A DNA stretch of 64,000 nt from Bradyrhizobium sp. BR13661 (GTDB taxonomy: Bacteria; Pseudomonadota; Alphaproteobacteria; Rhizobiales; Xanthobacteraceae), in NCBI RefSeq assembly GCF_029892425.1, contig NZ_JARXWB010000012.1:124001-188000 (forward strand), in the 5' to 3' direction. Shown here piece by piece: positions 33,957-42,959 of the stretch. The notes under the pieces are model-generated. The model was not told the DNA's origin. It did no database searches and saw only the letters and a program-made list of their open reading frames with translations. Both the position numbers and the translations under genes were made by a program. Position 1 is the stretch's first letter, and every line of letters starts with the position of its first letter.

Positions 33957-35936
33957 ATGAAGCTGCGCGCTTCGATCAAGCTTCGCATCTACGGCATCAT
34001 CGGGTTGAGCTTCTGCGGCTTGCTGGGCCTCGCCGCCGTTCAGGTCGACAATCTCGCCGTCTCGTTGCGCGAGCAGCGGCAGAACGAGCTCAGCCATCTG
34101 GTCCAGTCGGCACTCAGCATCGCCAAGAGCGAATACGACAGGTCGCAGCGCGACAAGACGCCTGACGACGTCGCCCGTCAACGCGCGGCCGACGAGATCG
34201 GCAAGCTGCGCTACGGCAACGGCGACTATTTCTGGATCAACGACCTCGAGCCACGGATGATCATTCACCCGATCAAGCCGGAGCTCAACGGGCAGGATCT
34301 CAGCAACATCAAGGACCCGACCGGGAAGCGCCTGTTCGTGGAGTTCGCCGAGACCGTCAAACGCCAGGGCTCGGGCGTGGTCGAATATCACTGGCCGAAG
34401 CCCGGCAAGGACGCGCCGCAGCCGAAGCTGTCCTATGTCACGGGCTTCGCGCCGTGGGGATGGGTCATCGGCAGCGGAGTCTACATCGACGATCTCGACG
34501 CGCAGGTCTGGTCGAGCACGCGACAGCTGATCATCGCCGGGCTCTGCATCGTCATCGTTCTCGGCGCGATCACGCTGGTCATCGCCCGCAAGATGTCGTC
34601 CGCGCTGTCGTCGATGACGTCGGCGCTGATCGCGCTCGGCGCCGGACAGTTCGACGTGAAGCTGCCGGGCCTCAATCGCGGCGACGAGATCGGCGACATG
34701 GCGCGCTCGATCGAGCAGTTCAAGATCAAGGCCGCCGAGAAGATGCGCGAGGAGGCCGCGGCCGACGAACAGCGGCGGCTCCGGGCCGAGGAGGCCAAGG
34801 CTGCCGCACTTCAGGACATGGCCGAAACAGTCGAGCGCGAGACCAACGCTGCGGTCGCCGACGTCGCGAGCGGCACCAGCCGGATGGCCGACAACGCGAC
34901 CCAGATGAACGACACCGCGCGGACGCTGGGCCAGAATTCGAGCAGCGTCGCGGCCGCCGCCGAAGAGGCGCTCATCAATGCCCAGACGATGGCGAAGGCA
35001 TCCTCGCACATGGCGGCATCGATCACCGCGATCGCCCAGCAGGTCTCCACCTCCCGCGACCTGACGCGGCAGGCAGTCACCGCCTCCGCTGATGCGCAAT
35101 CGACGATCGCGCGGCTGGAAGAGGCCGCCGGCAAGGTCGGCGCCGTCACCAATCTGATCAGCGAGATCGCCGAGCAGACCAACCTGCTGGCGCTCAACGC
35201 CACGATCGAGGCGGCGCGCGCCGGCGAGGCCGGACGTGGCTTTGCCGTGGTCGCATCCGAGGTAAAGTCGCTCGCCGAGCAGACCGCCAAGGCAACCAGC
35301 GAAATCTCGCAGCAGATTGCCGAGATCCAGGAATCGACCCGCGCCTCGGTGCAGTCGATCAGCGCGATCGGCGAGGTGATTCGCAATGTTGAAACGGTGT
35401 CGACAACCATCGCCGACGCCATCGAGCAGCAGAATACCACCACGATCGAGATCTCGCGCACCGTCGAGGAAACCTCGCTCGCAGCCCGCGAGGTCGCCGC
35501 CCAGATCGCCTCCGTCTCGCGCGAGGCTGTCGAGACGGGTCGTCGCGCTGCCGAAATCCGACATGGCTCGGTCGACATCGCCCAGAAGGTCGACGAATTG
35601 CGGCTGACGCTGGTGCGGGTCATCAGGACCTCCACCTCCGACGTCGACCGCCGCGCGGCAACACGGCTCGAGGTCCGTCGTCCCGGCACGCTGCTGGTGG
35701 CGGGAAAATCCTTCGACGTTGTCGTGCGGGACATCTCGGAGGGCGGCGCAAGGATCGACGACATTCCCGAGAGCTGGCCGATCGACACGCAGGTTCGCCT
35801 GCGGATCGAGGGCAGTTCGGCCGATCTTGTTGGAACCGTCGCCCGGATCGACGCCCGCTCCGCGCTGGTGAAATTCTCATCGACCAGCGGGCAAGATCCC
35901 GTACTGGCGAAGCTGCTCCGGCAGAAGGCCGCGTGA
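33957..35936 (+). CDS. Methyl-accepting chemotaxis protein with sCache and C-terminal PilZ domain
   Basis: 659 aa. A membrane segment lies at residues 10-30. A periplasmic single-Cache domain follows at about 31-180 (GDYFWINDLEPRMIIHP, LNGQDLSNIKDPTGKRLF). Then come a second membrane segment at 185-208, a HAMP at 210-262, and a long signalling coiled coil with the conserved tip EQTNLLALNATIEAARAGEA near 405. The last 95 residues are a PilZ domain with RAATR and DISEGG, the two motifs that bind cyclic di-GMP. It should therefore couple a small-molecule ligand and c-di-GMP to the CheA pathway. GGGGAG lies upstream of the ATG. Confidence 0.93.
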   Translation: MKLRASIKLRIYGIIGLSFCGLLGLAAVQVDNLAVSLREQRQNELSHLVQSALSIAKSEYDRSQRDKTPDDVARQRAADEIGKLRYGNGDYFWINDLEPRMIIHPIKPELNGQDLSNIKDPTGKRLFVEFAETVKRQGSGVVEYHWPKPGKDAPQPKLSYVTGFAPWGWVIGSGVYIDDLDAQVWSSTRQLIIAGLCIVIVLGAITLVIARKMSSALSSMTSALIALGAGQFDVKLPGLNRGDEIGDMARSIEQFKIKAAEKMREEAAADEQRRLRAEEAKAAALQDMAETVERETNAAVADVASGTSRMADNATQMNDTARTLGQNSSSVAAAAEEALINAQTMAKASSHMAASITAIAQQVSTSRDLTRQAVTASADAQSTIARLEEAAGKVGAVTNLISEIAEQTNLLALNATIEAARAGEAGRGFAVVASEVKSLAEQTAKATSEISQQIAEIQESTRASVQSISAIGEVIRNVETVSTTIADAIEQQNTTTIEISRTVEETSLAAREVAAQIASVSREAVETGRRAAEIRHGSVDIAQKVDELRLTLVRVIRTSTSDVDRRAATRLEVRRPGTLLVAGKSFDVVVRDISEGGARIDDIPESWPIDTQVRLRIEGSSADLVGTVARIDARSALVKFSSTSGQDPVLAKLLRQKAA

Positions 35937-36035
35937 AATTTCGCCTGAATGAACGAAAATGCCACTTTTTCCCAACTCATGCCGGCGTTAATATGATGAA
36001 CTTCATACGATTATTGCCTTTGATTCGAATTTCCG

Positions 36036-36983
36036 ATGCTCTTCAGAAACCTCCATTCCTCGACGTCGCTGGAGTTGGTGCGCTACGCGGACATTGACCA
36101 GTTTCGCGAGAGCGAACGATATGCCGGTGCCGAAAGCATCCCGCTGAGAACAGGTGATTTCGCGGTGCTGCGGGCCAGTGTCGCGTTGCCCTCGTGCTCC
36201 CTTTCGCTGGTGCGAACATTTCCGCGCATCATCAGGGGGTACGATTTCTCTGGCCGGCTCGTCTTCGTCGTCCCCATGGACGATGTCGCCTCGACCCGGG
36301 TCAACGGCAAGGATATCGGCCGGTCGCTGCTGATCCTCAAGGGCGCCCCCGACTGCACGGTCTACGAGCCAGAGGGGCGTCTGGTCGCTATCCTCGCGAT
36401 CCGCCGGGATGCACTGGCCGATAGCTGGCAGGCTTTCGACGACAGCCATGTGCTGCTGCAATTGACCGATGTCGACCTGGTCCGATTGCAAATGCACCTT
36501 CGCGGCGTGCTCGAGACCGCCGCCGCGGAACCCGGGGCCATCGAGGCCGAGGGCACGCCGGAGGCAATCGAGACTGCGCTGTTCTCGTCATTCGACGAGG
36601 CGATGTGCTCCGGATCCATCGACCACGGCCACGCGCGCGGGCGGTACAAGACGATCGTGGATCATATCGAACGCGTGGTCAGCGCAAACCAGACCACTGA
36701 CATCTACTGCGATACCCTGGCACAGGAGCTCGGCGTTTCGACGCGCACGATGCACAGTGCCGTCCACGCCGTTTGCGGCACCAGCCCGTTGCGCTACAGC
36801 CAGCTTCGCCGCCTCTGGGCCGTCCGGCGCCAGCTCCGCAGCGGAGCCCCGGGCCTGACCGTCAAGGCCAGCGCCTGCGCCCACGGCTTCTGGCATATGG
36901 GTGATTTCTCCAAGCTCTATCGCGATACAATCGGAGAGCTTCCATCACACACGCTTGCAAATGCGCGGCGCCTGCTGGCGTGA
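36036..36983 (+). CDS. AraC-family transcriptional regulator
   Basis: 315 aa. Residues 1-195 are a variable sensor domain with no membrane segments. The AraC DNA-binding region is at 210-315; HTH1 is in TLAQELGVSTRTMHSAVHAV and HTH2 in ASACAHGFWHMGDFSKLYRD. It resembles regulators of ethanolamine/aromatic operons in domain order, but the ligand is unknown. It follows the PilZ chemoreceptor by 99 bases on the same strand, though with its own probable promoter. Confidence 0.88.
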   Translation: MLFRNLHSSTSLELVRYADIDQFRESERYAGAESIPLRTGDFAVLRASVALPSCSLSLVRTFPRIIRGYDFSGRLVFVVPMDDVASTRVNGKDIGRSLLILKGAPDCTVYEPEGRLVAILAIRRDALADSWQAFDDSHVLLQLTDVDLVRLQMHLRGVLETAAAEPGAIEAEGTPEAIETALFSSFDEAMCSGSIDHGHARGRYKTIVDHIERVVSANQTTDIYCDTLAQELGVSTRTMHSAVHAVCGTSPLRYSQLRRLWAVRRQLRSGAPGLTVKASACAHGFWHMGDFSKLYRDTIGELPSHTLANARRLLA

Positions 36984-37004
36984 CGGCCGCTTCCGCTGCG
37001 GTCA

Positions 37005-37244
37005 TCAATGCGTCCGGCGCGGAGGCGGCGTCGTCTGCTGTTGAAACCTCACGCGCGGGTTGATGTCGCAATAGGTGTTCCAGCGCCCGGATGCCGAGGC
37101 CAGGCACTGTTCACGCGTCGAGTACATGCATTCGCCGGAAAAGCCGAGCGATCCGCCAAAGACGCACCAGGGATAGTCGCGCTCGGCGTGTGCTGCACCG
37201 GCAAGCCCGGCCACCATGACAACAACCAACAGGGCGAGACGCAT
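37005..37244 (-). CDS. DUF3551 small secreted protein
   Basis: 79 aa from the ATG at 37244, which has GGAGGA 5 bases upstream; two earlier in-frame ATGs lack such a site. Signal peptide at residues 1-20 (MRLALLVVVMVAGLAGAAHA). The mature part has the DUF3551 pattern with cysteines in YPWCVFGG, GECMYSTREQC and NTYCDINPR, so two disulfides are likely. Common in Bradyrhizobium, often in many copies; function unknown. Confidence 0.88.
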   Translation of the reverse strand: MRLALLVVVMVAGLAGAAHAERDYPWCVFGGSLGFSGECMYSTREQCLASASGRWNTYCDINPRVRFQQQTTPPPRRTH

Positions 37245-37488
37245 GTGATCCTCCATCATCTCAGCGGAACGGCGCCGGAAAGGCTGGAGCCCGCGAAGGT
37301 AACCGGTCGCTGGACAATGGCTTACGGATTGTCGTCCTCAACGGCAAGCGCAATCCGTCGCCTGCAACATCCTTCCTGACGATGAACCAGGTCATGCCGG
37401 CGGATGCGGGCGTCCTTTGTCCAGCTAGTGCTTCAGGATCGTTCCGCACAGCCATCTTGCCGACGATCGCATGCGCCTGTCGCACAAT

Positions 37489-38613
37489 TCATTGCGCCCC
37501 GGTCCAGCGGTCATTCTCCATCACAACAGTGCAATGCTCGCCCTTCTGCTGACAGGCATCGAGGGCGAACTTGCGCGCATCGTCGAGGGTCGGCGCGGTC
37601 CGATAGGACGCATTCTGCGTTCCCGGTGTGCGGGCCAGCGCCTTCTCGCCCGGCGCGGTCAGATAGGCCTGCACATAGTTGTGCAGGGATGGCGGCCATT
37701 GCAGTTTCTGCAGCACGAATTCGACGTTGGAGAGCGGCCAGGTCGGGAGATTGCGGCTCCTCAGGAAAATGTCGAGCTCGGCCAGCCAGCGCGCGCGACC
37801 GGCAATCGATCCCAGTCCGGTGTGACCGTCTTCGCCGATCGGCTCGAGCAGCACGAGCTTGAGATCGGCGCCTGATGCCGTGAATGCCGCTCGCATCATT
37901 TCGATCTGATCGACGGGATGATTGAGATCGTTCCTGGCGAACACCCAGAGATTGGGAACATGGCTGCGCGCGCCAAGCGCCCTGAAATCAGCGGGAATGG
38001 CATCGTTGATGACAGCACATCCCGCCAGGTGCTCGCCGCCCGCAAGGTCGATCACCGCCGCAAGGCCCGGAATGTTGCGCGCGCCCAGTGCGAGCGCAGC
38101 CGCGCCGCCTGCGGATTCACCGATGACGATCATCCGCGCCGGATCGGCGTCAGTGCGCTGCGTGACAATGCCGATCGAGGCCTCGATGTCATCGGCATCC
38201 GCATTCATCCAGGACATGAAGGTATCCGCAGCACACGGCCCGTCAGACTGGCTCGGGCCGTCGGACGAACCATAGCCACGCCGGTTGATCGCCACCACGA
38301 GCCAACCCCGGCGCGCGATGTCGGCGATGGCATTGATGCCTGGATCGCGAGAGAGACTTTGATCCAGCGCCATGACACGAACCGGCGGCCGGCCGTGATT
38401 GAAGAACGCGATCGGCAAACGTCCCGCGGCATCAGAGCGTTTGACGAACAGCGCCTCCAGGCGAACATCCCTGCCGCCGATCTTGACGCGCAGATATTGA
38501 CGCTCCTCGACGAGATCGCCGGCGAACGCCGTCGCGCACGAGACGATGAGGGCAACGACCGCGAAAGCGACATGCGCGCGGCATATTGGGGTTCTGCAGA
38601 ACGGACGCATCAT
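37489..38613 (-). CDS. Exported alpha/beta hydrolase (active paralogue)
   Basis: 374 aa. Signal peptide with hydrophobic residues 12-28, cleavage near AFA-GD. Hydrolase core: NGHGRPP-like oxyanion strand in IAFFNHGRPPVRVM, nucleophile Ser167 in VIGESAGGAA, acid in VFARNDLNHP and His264 in EDGHTGLG. A C-terminal Cys-containing segment (LDACQQKGEHCTVVMEND) resembles DUF4189-type tails. It overlaps the stop of the upstream paralogue by four bases (ATGA), so the two are translated together. Probably a periplasmic esterase; the substrate is unknown. Confidence 0.85.
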   Translation of the reverse strand: MMRPFCRTPICRAHVAFAVVALIVSCATAFAGDLVEERQYLRVKIGGRDVRLEALFVKRSDAAGRLPIAFFNHGRPPVRVMALDQSLSRDPGINAIADIARRGWLVVAINRRGYGSSDGPSQSDGPCAADTFMSWMNADADDIEASIGIVTQRTDADPARMIVIGESAGGAAALALGARNIPGLAAVIDLAGGEHLAGCAVINDAIPADFRALGARSHVPNLWVFARNDLNHPVDQIEMMRAAFTASGADLKLVLLEPIGEDGHTGLGSIAGRARWLAELDIFLRSRNLPTWPLSNVEFVLQKLQWPPSLHNYVQAYLTAPGEKALARTPGTQNASYRTAPTLDDARKFALDACQQKGEHCTVVMENDRWTGAQ

Positions 38614-39821
38614 CTGACGTCACCGACCCAGCGATCATTTTCCATGACGATGGCGCAGTCCTGCGCAATCTTCTGACAGCTCGCCAGGGCGCCGTTGCGC
38701 GCCTCATCCAGGCTCTTCGCTCCAAGCTGGTACGTCAGCGGCAGATGCGGCTCGGCGACGACCTTGTTCGGGGGGCGCGTCCACGCGGCCTGCAGGGTCG
38801 GCGAGAACGCGATCGCCTTTTCGCCGGGAGCCGCGAAATAGCGCTGGAACAGGACCTCCGCGACATTCTCCCGCTCGATCCTGTCGGTGATCTTGAGCCG
38901 GTCGGCGACACTCCAGACGTCGGCCGGGCTCCATGTCGGCAGGCCTCTGACGCGCAGGAAGGCATCCATCTGCGCGTACCATGCGCCGGTCGCCTGACCG
39001 AAGATGGCGGTGCCGACGTCGCCGTCGCGGAAGAACATGACGAACTTGACGTCACCGCCGGCATCGAGAAACGCGCTGTGCAAGCGCTCGGCAAGATCAG
39101 GGCCGAACGCCTTGTCGCTCCGGGAATAGATCCAGAGGTTGGGGACGCGGTTCCTGGTGCCGAAGCTCTTGTACCGCTCGACCAGGAGGTCGTTGATCGG
39201 GCAGTTCGATTCCGACTGCAGGCTGCCCGACACCGAGACGACGCCGACCAATCCGGGCGGATTGCGCGCGGACAGCGCGACGGCCGCCACGCCTGCGATT
39301 TCGGATCCGATCACGATCACCCTGCTCGCATCGGCATCCGGCCGCTTCGCGACGATATCGAGGGCTGCCTGCAGATCGTCCGCCGCGGCGTTTGCCCATG
39401 CATCGAGGGATGCGGCCTGACAGGCGATCGCCACCGGCTTTTGCCCCTCGGACTGGCCAAAGCCGCGCCGCATCACGACCACGGCGAGCCAGCCGCGCCG
39501 CGCCAAATCCCGCGCGTAATGCGCGTAGGTCGCGATGTTCGCCCCGCCTCCGCCCGTTGCGGTCGCAACGCCGCCATTGGTGAGAATCGCAATCGGCAGC
39601 CGGCCCTGGGCGTCGGACTTCCTGATGATGAGCCCGTCGAGCCGGACAACATCCTTGCCGATAGTGACGGCCAACGGGGCTGCCGATTCCAGCAAGTCAT
39701 CGGAGCATGCGGGTGACGCGGCACTGCAGGCGCATGCAACAAGCAGGATCACAAGGCGGGCACCGGTCACGATGTTCTTCCCCCAACGAAGGTCCAATTG
39801 GCGCGGGCGCATTGTGCGCAC
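38610..39821 (-). CDS. Exported alpha/beta hydrolase paralogue with lost catalytic residues
   Basis: 403 aa, with a hydrophobic signal segment at residues 24-42. It aligns along its whole length with the following gene, including the closing CQKIAQDCAIVMENDRW segment. The nucleophile motif reads VIGSEIAG where the partner has VIGESAGG, so the serine position is Glu174. The histidine motif reads RDGDVGTA where the partner has EDGHTGLG, so the histidine is Asp268. The acid region (YSRSDKAFG) is retained. It is probably a non-catalytic partner or binding subunit of the active paralogue. First gene of the pair. Confidence 0.84.
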   Translation of the reverse strand: MRTMRPRQLDLRWGKNIVTGARLVILLVACACSAASPACSDDLLESAAPLAVTIGKDVVRLDGLIIRKSDAQGRLPIAILTNGGVATATGGGGANIATYAHYARDLARRGWLAVVVMRRGFGQSEGQKPVAIACQAASLDAWANAAADDLQAALDIVAKRPDADASRVIVIGSEIAGVAAVALSARNPPGLVGVVSVSGSLQSESNCPINDLLVERYKSFGTRNRVPNLWIYSRSDKAFGPDLAERLHSAFLDAGGDVKFVMFFRDGDVGTAIFGQATGAWYAQMDAFLRVRGLPTWSPADVWSVADRLKITDRIERENVAEVLFQRYFAAPGEKAIAFSPTLQAAWTRPPNKVVAEPHLPLTYQLGAKSLDEARNGALASCQKIAQDCAIVMENDRWVGDVR

Positions 39822-39971
39822 GCCGCGGGCTTTCAGCTAGCTTCACCGCGTAGCCGACCTGCAACAGCCGGCGCGCCAGCCTCGCGCGCAGGGACGCGTC
39901 GTGGCTCACCTATAACAAAAAACGTCGGTCGCGCCGAGGTCGCCGCCAACATGGGGGATTTCGCAAATGCC

Positions 39972-40451
39972 CTATCCATCATCCCCCGACAAATATCCCG
40001 TGAAGCGATCGTCGGAACGGCGCAGCCGGCGGCAGAGCTCACGATTGATGTTTTGCAGAATGATCACATAGGCGTGGATATCGGCCTTATAGCAGGCGTA
40101 GAGCTTTGGCGCCGTCAGCTCGTACAGCACGGTCGGGCTTTCCGCGACCACCGTGGCGGAGCGATTTTGCATTTCGATCAGCGTCATCTCGCCGAAGAAA
40201 TCACCGGGCCCCAGAACGGAGATGGGGATGACGCTTCCCGAATGTGCCCGCTTGCTCACCACCAGCCGGCCGGATTTGACGATGAACATCGAGCGTCCTG
40301 GCTCGCCTTCGGCCACGACGGTCGCGCCGGCATCGAAGCTGCACTCGACCAGCATCGAGACCAGCAGGTCGAGACTTGCATCCGTGAGACCGCCGAAGAA
40401 CGGCGTCGCGAGCAGGAACGCTTTCAGATCGGGGGTGCTGGCGGTCATCAT
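39972..40451 (-). CDS. Cyclic-nucleotide-binding domain protein (no DNA-binding domain)
   Basis: 159 aa from ATG 40451 (MMTASTPDLKAFLL); a start at 40502 immediately after the previous stop is also possible. A single Crp-like cNMP barrel covers most of the chain: GATVVAEGEPGRSMFIVKSG, then LGPGDFFGEMTLIEMQNRSA. The phosphate-binding cassette has GEMTLIEMQNRSATV. The C-terminal helix is followed by a short tail with no helix-turn-helix, so it does not bind DNA. It is last in an operon with a heme membrane protein and a Tat-exported protein, and may regulate that system. Confidence 0.86.
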   Translation of the reverse strand: MMTASTPDLKAFLLATPFFGGLTDASLDLLVSMLVECSFDAGATVVAEGEPGRSMFIVKSGRLVVSKRAHSGSVIPISVLGPGDFFGEMTLIEMQNRSATVVAESPTVLYELTAPKLYACYKADIHAYVIILQNINRELCRRLRRSDDRFTGYLSGDDG

Positions 40452-40505
40452 GCGAGGATAGTTGTCGGCGCCATCAGCGGCAAGCCGAGCGCGAGCCGGC
40501 ATGAT

Positions 40506-41129
40506 TTATTGCGGCGCGATACTCTCGCTGCGCACCATCCGCTTTCGCCCGAGGTCGGCCACGACCTTGATGGTGGCCGCGAGGACAAGCGCACAGAGCA
40601 CCGCCTTCGAGATCGTCTCCATCGTCCCTTCGATCAGCAGGCAATGGATCACGCTGCATGCGACGATGATGATCGCGAGGGGAATATGAATCAGGCGCCA
40701 TGCGCGGAGCCGCAGTCCCAATCGCCGACGCAGGGCGGCTAGAAGCGCGACGGCGAAGATCGCCCACATGGCGATCACGCCGAAGGGGGAGAACGGCGTC
40801 GGCGATGAGAAGGTGAGCGCGTCGATCATGTCGGGCGGGCTGGTGAACCAGAGGCCGGCGACATGGATCACCACCGCGGCCGCGAGCGCGCCGCCGATCC
40901 AGTGATGGGCGCGCCTGTTACGATAGGCCGACAGGCCTGGCAGATATCCGCCGATCAGCAGCGGCTGAACCAGCACGAGACCGAGGGCGATGATTCCAGC
41001 GAAGCCGGCGAGGATGTAGATCGGGCCGCGCCATGCGAGCTGCTCGCTTGTCGCTGCGAGCGCGATCGGCACACCGATAGCCAACGCGAGTGCGGCCCAG
41101 ATCAGGGATTTCCAGCCCTTGATCTGCAA
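40506..41129 (-). CDS. Ferric-reductase-like heme membrane protein
   Basis: 207 aa with six hydrophobic segments. Histidines are placed for two b-hemes: HHWIGGAL and VIHVAGLW in the third segment, RLIHIPLA and SVIHCLL in the fifth, the ferric-reductase / MsrQ-like pattern. It lacks a flavin or NAD domain, so electrons must come from a partner or quinone. It is 5 bases below the Tat-exported intradiol-like gene and just above the cNMP-binding gene, forming a probable transmembrane electron-transfer unit. Confidence 0.83.
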   Translation of the reverse strand: MQIKGWKSLIWAALALAIGVPIALAATSEQLAWRGPIYILAGFAGIIALGLVLVQPLLIGGYLPGLSAYRNRRAHHWIGGALAAAVVIHVAGLWFTSPPDMIDALTFSSPTPFSPFGVIAMWAIFAVALLAALRRRLGLRLRAWRLIHIPLAIIIVACSVIHCLLIEGTMETISKAVLCALVLAATIKVVADLGRKRMVRSESIAPQ

Positions 41130-41134
41130 CGCAA

Positions 41135-41638
41135 TCAGGCCGGCTGCAGCACGAAATGCGCCTCGAGGCTGGCGTCCTTTGCGCTCCGCATGATCGGCCG
41201 CAGAAAGACGGTTTTGAATTCACCGCTATCATAAGCGAGATGACCATGCGGCTGGCCGAAGATCGGAATGATCTGCGGCATTTCGAGCCGGAACGCACCG
41301 TCCTTGTCGGTGAGCGTGGCGCCGTGGCTCTGCGGCTCGTGCTCCTGCCCTTCGACCGTGTGCGCCCAGATCTGGATGCGCTGTCCGGCCAGCGGTGCGC
41401 CGTCGCCGGCGCGGCGCACAGTGCCGCTCATCCAGAAGCCGCCCTTGCCGATCCGATCCACGATCGGCGCGCCCTTGCGGTAGTTGTTGGCTCCGCCGGT
41501 CATCGATTCCGTCGGCGCGAGGCCGTCCGCACGTGCAGGCAGCAGGAGGCTGGAAGTGCCCGCCGCCAGGACGCCTGAGGCAAGGACCGAGCCGCCGACG
41601 ACGAGGAGGTTGCGGCGACTGAGTACGACAAGGGTCAT
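41135..41638 (-). CDS. Tat-exported intradiol-dioxygenase-like protein
   Basis: 167 aa from the ATG at 41638, with GGAGGA 7 bases upstream; the long in-frame extension above it is noncoding. The Tat-type leader is SRRNLLVVGGSVLASGVLAA with cleavage at ARA. The mature domain is the prealbumin-like barrel of intradiol ring-cleavage dioxygenases (GTVRRAGDGAPLAGQRIQIW). The HxH iron motif is present in GQPHGHLAYDSG, but I cannot identify the two Tyr iron ligands; the usual GRY region reads EGQEHEP. It may bind metal differently or be a non-enzymatic periplasmic partner. First gene of a three-gene operon. Confidence 0.82.
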   Translation of the reverse strand: MTLVVLSRRNLLVVGGSVLASGVLAAGTSSLLLPARADGLAPTESMTGGANNYRKGAPIVDRIGKGGFWMSGTVRRAGDGAPLAGQRIQIWAHTVEGQEHEPQSHGATLTDKDGAFRLEMPQIIPIFGQPHGHLAYDSGEFKTVFLRPIMRSAKDASLEAHFVLQPA

Positions 41639-41776
41639 GTCTGTCCTCCAGGCGAAGGTGGCGCGCACGGAGAGTACTACAACACGCGCGAAACGCCCAG
41701 CTGAGACGACGGGCCCCATGCGGCGCCATAACAGGGTTGTGAACGGTGCTCTACCCATCCCGCGCGGTGACACTAC

Positions 41777-42820
41777 ATGTCCTTGCCTCAGACACGCAGC
41801 CCCTCCACACCGGTAGCCTCCATGATCCCCTTCTCCGTGCTCGACCTCGCGCCTATCAAGCAAGGTTCCGACGCCGCGCAGGCGTTTCGCAATTCGCTCG
41901 ATCTCGCGCAGCATGCCGAGGGATGGGGTTTCAAGCGGTTCTGGCTCGCTGAGCATCACAACATGACGGGTATCGCGAGCGCGGCGACGTCGGTGGTGAT
42001 CGCCCATGTCGCGGGCGGGACCAAGACGATCCGCGTCGGCTCGGGCGGGGTGATGCTGCCGAACCATTCGCCGCTGGTGATCGCCGAGCAGTTCGGGACG
42101 CTGGAGTCGCTCTATCCCGGACGGATTGATCTCGGCCTTGGCCGCGCGCCCGGCACCGACCAGCTCACCGCGCGGGCGATGCGGCGCGACCTTGCAACGG
42201 CGGCGGAGAATTTTCCGCATGACGTGCTGGAATTGCAGGCGCTGCTCGGCGATGTCAAACCGAACCAGACCATCCGCGCCGTGCCCGGCATGGGCACGAA
42301 GGTGCCGCTGTGGATCCTCGGCTCCAGCATGTTCGGCGCGCAGCTCGCGGCGATGCTCGGGCTGCCGTTTGCGTTTGCCTCGCATTTCGCGCCGCAGATG
42401 CTGATGCCGGCGCTGCGCGAATATCGCGCGCGGTTCGAGCCGTCGGCGCAGCTCGACAAGCCCTATGCCATGGTCGCCGTCAATGTGTTCGCTGCCGACA
42501 GCGATGCGGAGGCGCAGCGGATGTTCACCTCGCTGCAGCAGCAGTTCATCAATTTGCGCCGCGGCACGCCCGGACCTTTGCCGCCACCGGTCGACGACAT
42601 GGATGCGCTGTGGTCGCCGGCCGAGAAGGCCGGCGTCGCGCAGGCGCTGGCGATTTCCGCCGTCGGCTCGCCCGCGGTTGTCGAAGAGAAGCTGAAGGCG
42701 TTGATCGCCGACACCGCCGCGGATGAGCTGATGACCACGGGCCAGATCTACGATCACACCGCGCGGCTGCGCTCGTTCGAGATCGCGGCGGAGGTGCGGG
42801 AGAGATTGGTGGGGGCGTGA
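41777..42820 (+). CDS. LLM-class flavin-dependent oxidoreductase
   Basis: 347 aa (or 332 from ATG 41822, MIPFSVLDLAP). A luciferase-like TIM barrel with AEGWGFKRFWLAEHHNM, VGSGGVMLPNHSPLVIAEQF and GRIDLGLGRAPGTDQ. This subgroup (MsnO8-type) uses reduced flavin for oxygenation, with reductant from a separate reductase. Divergent from the Tat operon with a 138-base gap and followed by a dispersed repeat. No substrate evidence. Confidence 0.88.
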   Translation: MSLPQTRSPSTPVASMIPFSVLDLAPIKQGSDAAQAFRNSLDLAQHAEGWGFKRFWLAEHHNMTGIASAATSVVIAHVAGGTKTIRVGSGGVMLPNHSPLVIAEQFGTLESLYPGRIDLGLGRAPGTDQLTARAMRRDLATAAENFPHDVLELQALLGDVKPNQTIRAVPGMGTKVPLWILGSSMFGAQLAAMLGLPFAFASHFAPQMLMPALREYRARFEPSAQLDKPYAMVAVNVFAADSDAEAQRMFTSLQQQFINLRRGTPGPLPPPVDDMDALWSPAEKAGVAQALAISAVGSPAVVEEKLKALIADTAADELMTTGQIYDHTARLRSFEIAAEVRERLVGA

Positions 42821-42837
42821 GGCAGTTCGGCCTCAAT

Positions 42838-42942
42838 GGTTCGAGACGCCCGCCAAGAGGCGGGCTCCTCACCATGAGGGTCTAACAGCAACACCAGACC
42901 TCATCCTGAGGAGCCCGCGCAAGCGGGCGTCTCGAAGGATGG
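42838..42942. repeat. Dispersed intergenic repeat, inverted pair
   Basis: GGTTCGAGACGCCCGCC with CCTCACCATGAG, and then CCTCATCCTGAGGAG with CGTCTCGAAGGATGG, form the same inverted-pair element as at 25785-25885. A GCCCGC / GCGGGC mini-hairpin lies in the second half. It sits between convergent genes and may help terminate both. Confidence 0.72.
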
Positions 42943-42959
42943 CCACAACATAGCGCCGC

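Noticed and set aside
33906..35564. 552-codon frame antisense to the PilZ chemoreceptor
   Set aside because: It mirrors codon bias of the real gene and is Arg/Gly/Leu-rich with no domain.
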